Source of the DNA: Sipunculus nudus
Lineage: Eukaryota > Annelida > Sipuncula > Golfingiida > Sipunculidae
Length of the DNA stretch: 64,000 nt
Direction: 5' to 3'
NCBI GenBank assembly: GCA_026874595.1
Contig: CM049310.1
Span: 39,439,558 to 39,503,557 of the forward strand
Of the stretch, positions 36,791 to 46,400 are shown in pieces. Numbering within the stretch: the first letter of the stretch is position 1; each line of letters opens with the position of its first letter. A program made the position numbers and the translations under genes. The notes below the pieces were generated by a model, which had not been told where the DNA came from, did no database searches, and worked only from the letters and a program-made list of their open reading frames with translations.

Positions 36791-37501
36791 TAATACACGT
36801 TTTTATATCTGGTTAATGATTAAAGGAGAGGTTTTTTTTGGCAGGTTCATGTCTGATTGTCTTTCTGTGATATTTTAATTAAATGCCATGATCAATACCA
36901 GGCTCCGCCAGAAGACCGGCTACATCGGCACGTGACTCTGCACCAGGAGATGACGCACATAATTGGCTGGGTCTGGATTTTCTGATCACGATCTGGTGAC
37001 GTCGATACTCGGCAATGCGACCAGCCTGGCCTTGTCGAACTGAGGGGCAGGCTTTGGACTGGACCACACACCACGGGCTGCATGTGAACAGGGGCAGAAG
37101 TAGCCCCCTCCCCCTTTTCGACCCATAACTTGGGTGAAAACACACTCATATTACGAAAAGAATCGTCTGCATTTGCGCCTAGCATCGTTTTCTTAATGCT
37201 CTCTTTCTGCAACAAATGCCTTTGTATATATAGTCAACAGGCATTCCCGGCACACTTAATTGTTCACTAATCTATAGCGCCTTTTCAGCCCACTGACATT
37301 AGGATCTTCTATCAGCAAATCGCTGACTGCTGGGCTGATACAAACTAACACTGAGGCATAACTCTGCTCGCCACCCGCCCCGCTCCCACGACTGGACTCA
37401 GGAATTAAATAAAATTCCGGGGTGAGCAGTCAGTGTACCCGGAGAGGAGATGTGCTTGGTATGACCCATATAGGTATGAACTCCTCAATTTTGATATAAT
37501 A

Positions 37502-37504
<3 letters not shown>

Positions 37505-37562
<58 letters not shown>
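37505..37562. repeat. (TA)n microsatellite
   Basis: An uninterrupted TA tract of almost 60 bp. The IYIYIY peptides reported across it are artefacts. Confidence 0.95.
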
Positions 37563-37566
<4 letters not shown>

Positions 37567-37929
37567 TACTGTTGTGTTTCTGCAGGCAATGTTATGTCCT
37601 CATTGTCACAGTAACATTACCACGATATGACGTTGGCGCCACCGTTAATCACTTTAGCTTATGAACGTTAACGGCACCTTGCCTGTATGTCCGCTGTGTA
37701 TCTAAAAGAAAGTGCTCAATTTATATAAATGACATTTTGTGGGAGAATCAGACTGTGTATGCAGATGCAGCTGCTCGGTAAAACACACGAAAAAGCATGT
37801 AAAAATGCGCGAATTTGGATGGATCTGGGTTAAGATACGCATTTTAATTGGACCGATCCGTCCCAAAATCATATTTTGTCTCCTTTCGTCTATTGCCCTT
37901 CCTTCTACAAAGTAAAATAGCAGTGACTG

Positions 37930-38045
37930 ACAGGGGCGGATCCAGGATTCAGAAAGGAGGCCAGGGGTCCAACCCAGGAGGACACAGGGACGGATCCAGG
38001 ATTTTTCAAATGTAGGGTGGGTGGGTGGGGGGCTAGAATAAGAAA
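37930..38045. repeat. 'ggggcggatccagg' repeat, two partial copies
   Basis: caggggcggatccaggatt is followed 57 bp later by gggacggatccaggattttt. It shares gtccaacccaggagga with 52203-52250. The family is unidentified. Confidence 0.6.
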
Positions 38046-39102
38046 ATCTTTGTAAATGGATACAGATAAAGTTCAAATTATAATATATATATATATATAT
38101 ATCGACATTTAAACGTACAGGCATGGTCGCGTGGATAACATACATAAATTGCGGCTATAATATAAATGACCGCTCACCTGCATGTGCAGATGAAGCGCCT
38201 TAATTATTCACGGAGGTTTCATTATTCACGGAGGAGCGACTTTGAAACCCTCGCGAACAAAGAACTAACTACAATATATATCAGGTCCTCTCATTTAACT
38301 CTACGCATCATTTCAAAGGTTCTTGATAACAACGTACCGGTACTTTTGTTATCAAATCCTTGATGATAATATTAATTTTAAAAAGATTAAATAGGATCTT
38401 CCTGAATTTTTTTCTTTCCATCTTTACATATAAGTAAATTCATTCAATCCATATTGACTTCTCACAATTGTTTGAATCTCCCACTGACTTAAGTTTTAAA
38501 AGTGATTTCCCATGAACCAGAATGACTGATAAATTGATTATTCCAGGGGTAATCTATACTTGCTGAAATATAATTGAATAAATAACAAAATAATTTTAAG
38601 GTTCTACTTTTAGGTCTGAGGAGTTTACTGCTTTATCCTATAAGCAATTGCTGCTTTTCTGCTCAGATATCGAGCTCTGCCATTACCATTATATTTACAG
38701 GGACTTCTCATGAAATCATTAAAAGCCCCAAACTGTTAAATTTTGGTGTGGCAGAATATGTAAATTGTGTCCCCCTTCGAACCTGTCACATTTCATAGAT
38801 TAAATTAGTGTTCATTTTGATATAAATTTATAAAAATTGGTCTGCTTATTTCTTTGGATTTAATATTTGAAAATGTATTTCGAGATTTCGAGAGTACTTG
38901 CAAACTCACCCATACGCTTGTACAATGTTTGACCGGCGGAAAATATTAAATAAGATATAAAAAAAAGGATAAAAACTGAAACATTCAACTATGTTCCCCT
39001 ACGAAATTTAAATTGATATATACAACACAGATCCTTGTTCGCTTAACATATTATTTATGACGAGCCAACACAGTTTTCAGGGTTTACTTCTGCAATAAAA
39101 AC

Positions 39103-40612
39103 TAGATGTCTCGGAACGACACGAATGCCCCCGCCTGGATCAATTAAGAAATATTTGTTAAATTTTGTTAAATTTTTACATCAGGAGCTGACCTAAATTT
39201 TTACATCAGGAGCTGTCACATGGTCAAAAGTAGATTAACAAGGACAGAATGCAAACACGATCTGTAACGGGTCATTATCAAGCAACACACAAAAAATCAG
39301 GCCAGTATCTGCAGGCATTGTGAAAAAAAGTACATACATGTGCATTTTTCGTAAAAAAATTACATTTTTCATGAAAATTTCTATGTTCAGTATCTGTCAT
39401 ATGGTCAAAATAGGTCAACTGGGGCGAAACGCGAACTTGATTTGTAAGTGGTCATTATGCGCCGACAGACCAAAAAATAGGCTAGTATCTGTAAGCATTG
39501 CACTGCGAAACTAGAATATTAGCAAAAGCTGATAATCAGTTATAAATTTAAATTGTAGATGTATGTGCAATGTTTGAAAACAATCCACCAAATGCTTCCT
39601 GAGAAATAAGCTCTTAAGTTTGTTTTTCTATTCTAAGCTCTATGACCTTGAAAATAGGTCAAGATCATCCATCTTTGCACTTCACCAATATATTTTGGAA
39701 ATATGCAATAGCACGGAAGAAATGAAGTTCCTGTGTTGAATACTTTTGAAGATATCCTGCACAAAAGGCCAGAATTGAAAAATCCGATAAAAATCAGAAA
39801 TTGTAGGTGGCGCCACTAAAATTGTGCAGCACGCACAGACCATCAGTCCCATAGATCATAGTAAGTTTTTAAAAAATCCACTCAATGGTTCCTGAGATAT
39901 AAGCTTCTGAGTGTTTTTTTCTATAATCAACTCTAAAATGTAGAAAAATGGGTCAAGGTCAACCATCTTGGAACTTGACCGAAATTTTATCGATATACAT
40001 CTTCACTGATGAAAGAAAATTCCACTGGGGAATCCTTTTAGAGATATCCCGCACAAAAGGTAAAAGTTAACGGACGCCTCACGGACTGACGCCGGATGGA
40101 CGGACGGAACGACAGACGGACGGACGGACAGCTTAGGTGAAGACAATAGCCCATCAGCCTATGGGCTGAGGGCTAAAAAAGGCTGTACATGTACAATTGT
40201 CATGAAAATTTCTTTTTTCATGAAATGTTTTTATGTTCATGAGCCTTCAAACGGTAAAATATAGGTCAAACCTGGACGAAACGCGAACTCGATCTGTAAC
40301 TGGTTATTATCAGCCCACACCTAAAAAATCAGGACAGTATCTGCAGGCATTGCAAAAAAAAGTCCGTACATGTGCACTTGTCATGAAAATTTATATATTT
40401 CATGATATTTTCTGTGTTAGTGTGATGTCAAACGGTCAAAAGTAGGTCAACCGGGACGAAACGCAAACCCGATCTGTAACTAGTCATTATCTGTCCACAC
40501 ACCAAAAATCAGGCCAGTATCTGCAGGCACTGCGAAAAAAAAAAAATCCGTACATGTGCATTTTTCATGAAAAGTTCCATTTTTCATGAAATTTTCTATG
40601 TACAGGAGCCCT
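39103..40612. mobile_element. ~180-bp tandem-core element (copy 2), interrupted and truncated
   Basis: The left end, actagatgtctcggaacgac followed by acgaatgcccccgcctgg, matches the end at 19842. Core units are recognisable at about 39200-39505 and 40180-40612. A ~670-bp insertion (39508-40178) splits the array. The array stops within a unit at about 40612 with no right terminus, and unrelated sequence follows. Confidence 0.75.
39508..40178. mobile_element. Nested element with two ~290-bp tandem units
   Basis: It is inserted in the 180-bp array. It begins near ctagaatattagcaaaagct and ends gcctatgggctgagggct. Two units, marked by aatgcttcctgag (~39591) and aatggttcctgag (~39883), each hold a 'gtcaaggtca-ccatct' type segment and agatatcc-gcacaaaagg; a gacggacggacggacag tail follows. 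It is younger than its host element. Confidence 0.65.
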
Positions 40613-40614
40613 AA

Positions 40615-40896
40615 TCCCTGGATTCGATTCTGTCGGAAGATGTAATAAGCTCTCCGAGCTCTCCATTTGGGAGGGTCTGTCTGCGACCCGTTAACTGGGC
40701 GCCTCCTAATTTGAAGTCGAAGCCGAAGATGCCACCAAACCAAGCTGGAAGTCGATCCAGCTGCCAGCGTGCCCTGAGTCCGGAGGACAACAGCACCAAC
40801 AGGCACAACAATATGGAAACCCTTACATCCGTCAACCGGCGCGACAGCTTGGACCACGCCCCCGGAAACTCCCGCTCGGACACTCCAAATACGTAA
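40615..40896 (+). other. Unidentified coding-like island (possible gene fragment)
   Basis: A GC-rich stretch begins exactly where the 180-bp repeat breaks off. The plus-strand frame is open for 93 codons to TAA at 40894-40896 and reads as a hydrophilic Ser/Pro/Asn-rich tail, including SEDVISSPSSPFGRVCLRP and later SLDHAPGNSRSDTPNT. The minus strand also has an open frame with a hydrophobic run (VSILLCLLVLL) but no ATG. I recognise no family. It could be the last exon of a lost gene, a captured fragment, or chance in GC-rich DNA. Confidence 0.3.
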
Positions 40897-41069
40897 AAAC
40901 ATTATCGTCATAAGTGGTATCATCACATTGCATTCTGAACTTTCAAAGATGTGGCTCGGAAACACACACACACACAGCCGATCACATGAATCCCTGCCTA
41001 CTTCGTAGGTAAGGATATAAAATGGAAAAAGGGCTAAGATAGCACTATACTGGTGTCATAAAATGAATA

Positions 41070-41615
41070 AGCAATCATGGGTGGGAGAGCCATATTAGCA
41101 AGATGAAGGGTTATGGTCAAACGGTTTGGCCTAAAATGGGTCCACAAGTTTTTCAAGAAGTAGGCCCTGTGGCCGTGACCTTCGACCCCATGACCTGAAA
41201 ATAAATAGGGTTCTTCATCCATCGGTAGGTGAGCCATATTAGCAAGATAAAGGGTTTTGGTCAAACGATTTAGCTTGAAATGGGTCCACAAGCGTTTCCA
41301 AAAAGTGGGCCGTGTGGCCCTGACCTTTGATCCCGTGACCTCAGTATCGATAGGGTTCTTCATCCATGGGTGGATGAGCCATATTTGCAAAATGAAAGGT
41401 TTTTAGTCAAATTGTTTAGCTTAAAATGGGTCTACAAGCTTTTTCAAGAAGTGGATCCTGTGGCCGTGACCTTTGACCCCGTGACCTAAATTTGATAAGG
41501 TTCTTCATCTATGGGTGGGTGAGCCATACGTGCATGATGAAAGGTTTTGGTAAAAACGGTTTCGCTTGAAAACGATCCACAAGCCAATTCCGTACGGACG
41601 GACAGATGGTCCCAC
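41070..41615. repeat. Tandem-core repeat, ~144-bp unit, 4 copies
   Basis: Units contain gggttcttcatccatgggtg, gtgagccatattagcaagat, ttggtcaaacggttt, aatgggtccacaag, caagaagtgggccctgtggc and gtgacctttgaccccgtgac, spaced 143-147 bp apart. It ends in a ccgtacggacggacagatgg tail like the other tailed families here. Confidence 0.8.
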
Positions 41616-42282
41616 AAACGGAGGCGTTTCTTATCCCTTTCGCAACCCCGCATCCACCATCAAGTCCTTCCACCTGTAGAATGGGAACGTTATGATAACT
41701 GTAAACATTTATATAAAATAGAAAAAAATCAACATAATAAAAAAAAATAGGATCTTATTGCACAAATGTGTAAACTGTTGAACTGTCAACAGCCAACCCT
41801 TTAAAAGCCAACCAATGATCTTGGTAACTGTATAGATCTTATATTCACAAACTGCTTTGCATGCCTTAGTTTTAACATTAGGAAACACATGGTAAGCTCA
41901 CACACAGATATATAACAACGTATAAAACGGTCGAATTTTAGATAGTATACGTCCGTGCGAAGGGATGGTTTTGCTGGAAAACGTATGCATATATTACTGC
42001 AAATGATTATATTCCTTTAAGCGGTATTATACATGTTATTTCCCACATTTCTTTTGTCGAAAAACTAGGGGGTGCAACTGGCAATTGATTTTCTACGTCA
42101 TTTCAATTAAAGGAGTCACTTTTTTTGCAGAAATCCTCTTGCTAACACATTTTTGCAATATTTATTAAGATATTCTTAGTTTTCACACACTTCAGTGTGA
42201 AATTCTTTAGAATGAAATTAAAACTCTTTCTGTCAGAATGAAAAACACAAACTTTATATAGTGTATTGTGAATAAAGTGTAC
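41616..42282. other. Intergenic sequence and 3' UTR side of the sulfotransferase
   Basis: AT-rich; no gene or recognised repeat apart from the end of the 144-bp array. Confidence 0.5.
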
Positions 42283-42288
42283 TTTATT
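42283..42288 (-). terminator. Likely polyadenylation signal of the sulfotransferase
   Basis: AATAAA on the minus strand (TTTATT on plus), 173 bp past the stop codon, in the sequence gacAATAAAgtac. Its position is typical, but other AT-rich hexamers lie nearby. Confidence 0.45.
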
Positions 42289-42460
42289 GTCAATTCTTTT
42301 TGACGAGTTCAGGAATAATGACTATGTATCCCATACATGATATTGTAACGCATAAACTTCCCTTAAAGATGGCCACATTACTGTAACAATGAAAAACATT
42401 CAAAATTGGCATATGTTGTCCCTGAAAATGGTTAATATGATTGGATAAGGCAGATTTGCC

Positions 42461-43421
42461 TTAAATCACCCGTTTGCCTCGCTCAATGAATGACCAGCCA
42501 AAATGACGCTCATATTTCTTGTACAGATCTTTACATAACGTTCTGATTTTCAAATATTCACCTAATGGAATTTTTTCAGTCCACCCGGAGGATATACGGG
42601 CAGAATTCTTCGTGGCTTCCTTGCGCCAATAGTTTATCTCCCATGGTACCTGCAGTTCCAGGAACTGGTAGATACCACGTATTGTCCTCTCAGGGTATTT
42701 CGCGGTCCTTTCATACACTGATAAATACATGACGTCGCTGTAATTAGTTGAAGACCAGAAACGATCAATATCGTTCCGCATATTTCTGCATACCAACTGC
42801 GCTTCTTTCGTTGCATTAGTTGCAGCATACAGCGACATGTAACTATTTCCGCCGGAAGTCGTCTGACGAGACACCGCAATGGCGGCTGGATTTCTTATAT
42901 TAAGTATTAATCTCAAATTTGGGATTATCTTATACACTTGCTGAGCAGCTTCTAAACTCATGCGCACTGTTTTTACTACTCTAACCTCAGCTTCCAAGCA
43001 CGCCTTTTTTAACATCCCTAAGCATGGCACTATTTCTTTCCTTCGCTTATTAATACACTCTTTATACTTCGCTATCTTTGGGTCCATCATAGCCTCGGGT
43101 GGAAGTTCTCTATAAAAGCCTTGTTCGTCAAATAAAGCGTCCTTGTTAGCGTACATTTGATTGTAACAGAAACGCATGGTATTCCAGTTTGAGCCAAAAC
43201 GCCCGGTACAGACGCCTGAAAGGAGCTTCCGGCATGCGCGCAGGCGCGCAAACGCTTCCGTTTTGACACATTGCATGTAAGGCTGAACTTTTTTCATGTA
43301 CGGTTTAAATATTACAAGTAAATGACTTAACAGAACTTGGGTGGGTAACAACTCTATTTCACAACGAAGGATGCGTGAAACTGTCTCTGCCGCCGCCTTT
43401 GTTTCATAAGGCGGGATCAGT
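42461..43421 (-). CDS. Sulfotransferase coding exon 4 (catalytic remainder and stop)
   Basis: 961 bp, acceptor aatttcag|ACTGAT. It completes Arg162 and runs to TAA at 42461-42463. It carries RVVKTVRMSLEAAQ, LRLILNIRNPAAIAVSRQ, the DVMYLSVYERTAKYPERTI segment expected of this family (YE-LA/P-type) and a C-terminal KYERHFGWSFI. No internal stop or frameshift. Confidence 0.93.
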
Positions 43422-46400
43422 CTGAAATTACAAATTAAAAGAACACTATATATTAGGTTATGTATTTAAATTGGGAATTATATAAACCTACATATGGCAA
43501 CTAAAATATTTGTTTTTAAAATTATCTATAATCATATAAGGTGGTAAAGTATAAGATCATTTAAGGGTGCCTAGAATTAAATGGCTTAAACTTATCCATT
43601 ATAATTTACAATGGCCATTAGAATGTAAACCAAGATTGAGGTTTGCTCTTCTTCATCACAAAAGAAGGAATATTTGCAAACATGTTTTTTAAACGTTTTA
43701 AATGTTAAGTTTTAAATGATGTATATAAGATGAATATAAAAAAAAAATCAAGGAAATATTTCTTAAGGTATCATCATCGTCAAAAACCCAAAATACCTGT
43801 TATCATGTTTCTATCCACCCTAAAACTTAAATTTAAAATTTTGATTGATAAAAATCTAAAATGTCTTTTTACATCAAGAAAGCCACAAAGTAGAGGAAAA
43901 TACAAAAATACTTTTTCAGATATTGGCATGTAGTTTGATATTAGTCCACTAAAAAGTAAATTACTGTTACTGGACGTTTAAGATAGTGTTCCTTTTAATT
44001 TTTTTAATGTTACAAAAATCATGTGAAGACTAAAATACGGGTAGTTGACAAGCGACTACGTGTATCGACTAAATCAAAGAGGTAGGGTAAAGTAAGGCAT
44101 TGAATGTTACTGACTTGACATGACTCAAATTTTTTATGCATCAGTGATGCCAGTTGAACTCAGGCCGAGACAATTAAAAAGATGCATCAATGTATTATAT
44201 AAAACCGGAACAGCTGGTGACGCCACCTGTCTGGTTTACAACAAAGCTATCCACGAAAGATAAACTTACAAAATTTCAGGCTGATACATCCATCCACACC
44301 TGAGATATGAGCGATTTTTACCCAAAACAAACGGGACAGATGGACACCAGTAAAAATAAACAACTGCAGACGGTGCCATCAGTCTTGAATACGAGATGGA
44401 GATATCCAAGATCTATGAACGTGCACAATTTTAGGCCAATACAGCAAACCACTCCTGAGGAAAGGGCATCAATGTATTCTACGAAAACGGGACGGAAGGT
44501 CGAGCCACCCGCCCGGTCTACGAAATAACTCTCTGAGATGGATGAACATGCCAAATTTCAGACCAATAAATTTAACCACTCCTGAGATATGAGCAATTCT
44601 CTTCCAAACCCACGGATGAATGCTAGGCAAGAACGGTTAGAGATGGCGCCACCTGTCTTTAGAATGAGATAGAGGTATTCAAGATCTATGGGCATGCACA
44701 ATTTCAGCCCAATACGACAAACTGAGAAAAGGGCATTAATTTATTCTACGAAAACGTGAAATAAGATGGCGGCACCCGTCTGGTCTACGAGATTACTCCA
44801 AGATGGATGGCCATGCAAAATTTCAGACCAATGCATTGAACCACTCCTGAGATATAAGCAATTTTCATCAAAGGCAAACGAACGGATGGACGCCACAAAA
44901 AAACTGTTGCAGATGGCGCCACCAGTCTTGAGTACGAGATGGAGGTATCCAAGATTTATGGAGACGCACAATTTCAGCCCAATACGTTGAATCCATCACT
45001 AAGCGGAACATATGGCAAATGCATGGATTGACGCCATGCAAAAATGATTGTAGATTGCGTCATCAGTATCGAGTAGGAGATGGAAAGATTAAAGATCTAA
45101 TAACATATAAAATGTATATATATTGCCCAATATTTTAAACAAATCTTTAGATATGGGTTGTTATCACAAAGAAACACAGATGCATACTGCACATAAAGGA
45201 CTGCAGATGGCGCCACCTATCTGTGTTAGGCACAACTACATAGATAAGCAAATATCTATGCTAGGTTCCGGAAAGATCGGTCCAAGGGTCTCGGAGGGGT
45301 CTGGAAACCAACACGGCGGTGGCGGAGACGGTAGACCCCGGTCAAAAATAGAGTATCCACAAAACTTTGTTTTGGCGGATACAGTGAATGAAAAGTTAAA
45401 AAAGATGTATACCATCAGAAAGATCTCCGTATGAATACTTTATGGGGTCTAATAAGAATATAAACCCCTTTTGGACTAATTTTAGATAATTTTAGGGTCT
45501 TTTATTATAATTATACCTTAAGTTCATAGTGTTTATTTTATTTGCTAAAACGTTAAGCTTTTATTTTAGCATCAGTCTTTTTGTAAATGATATCGAATTT
45601 AAATCTGTTAAACTCATCTTGCAAAATATCTGTAGCAAACTTGAAATTAAAACTGTAAGTAACATATATGCATAATTTTAAACCTTCTATGACAGTAGTG
45701 CTTTTCGAGAAATAAACACATTTTTTTATTAATTCTAAAACGTTTAATTAAATAACCTCATTTTAGACAAATAATCTTTGTTCTATGTTAAGAACAACAA
45801 ACACCAAACCTTTTTTTTTAAATTCCACTTTAAATTATAATACAAGAAATATTTAGGCCATCAATGTTGTCTCAGACACCTTATGTCATTTTCCATCAAA
45901 CTAACATGTACACCAATATTTAGCACCGTGTAATAGCCGCTCTACTATTATAATGTAAGCAAAATTGACTTATATGGCAATGAACGATAATTATCTTCCG
46001 CTGCATTCTTTTATTAAACAGGTGAAACATCTGTTCGTGGATTAGCCATGTGTCCTTGCAAGATACACTTCATGAAGTACATTCTCCTACTAGAACAAAA
46101 GTCGATGAATAAAAATCGGCTAAAACTCTTGACTTTAGAATTTAGAAAAAAGTCCACATTCTGCACAGTAACTTAAAAACGACATAAAAAGGGACATATT
46201 AAGAGGACACATAAACAGAGCGCGTGCAATTAATTATGGATGTCTCGTTTTCAGTTAAAAAGTGAAATTTGTTGGAAGTTGGAACGATTTCGAATTTTAA
46301 GATCGCGTCAGCCTCATTACGTTATTCATGTTTATTACTGGGCCTGTGTTGTGTGAATTTTTCATCCATTAATTGTCTAGTTGTTTCGACTTGATAACAT

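Larger units (their letters stand above)
34181..37504. other. Intergenic region upstream of FLOT1
   Basis: No gene recognised. It contains poly(G) and poly(C) tracts, the 125-bp repeat at 35589-35710, a duplicated segment at 36220-36800 and a dispersed repeat at 36424-36606. The GC-richer stretch at about 36890-37440 has two overlapping open frames on the minus strand but no splice-supported or family-supported coding sequence; it could be a promoter or non-coding exon. Confidence 0.5.

Noticed and set aside
36879-37215. Two overlapping minus-strand open frames of 88 and 107 residues
   Set aside because: GC-richer DNA keeps both frames open; no domain, splice signal pair or codon pattern favours one.
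37433-37630. Open frames across TA tracts giving IYIYIY peptides (also 38081-38102, 51193-51245 and 52057-52118)
   Set aside because: Microsatellite translation artefacts.
40611-40883. Minus-strand membrane protein with a hydrophobic segment (VSILLCLLVLL)
   Set aside because: The frame opens with GTG after a stop codon, has no ATG, no splice-supported partner and no recognised family; the other strand is equally open.
42634-42879. 81-residue minus-strand open frame within the sulfotransferase
   Set aside because: Out-of-frame shadow of coding exon 4.
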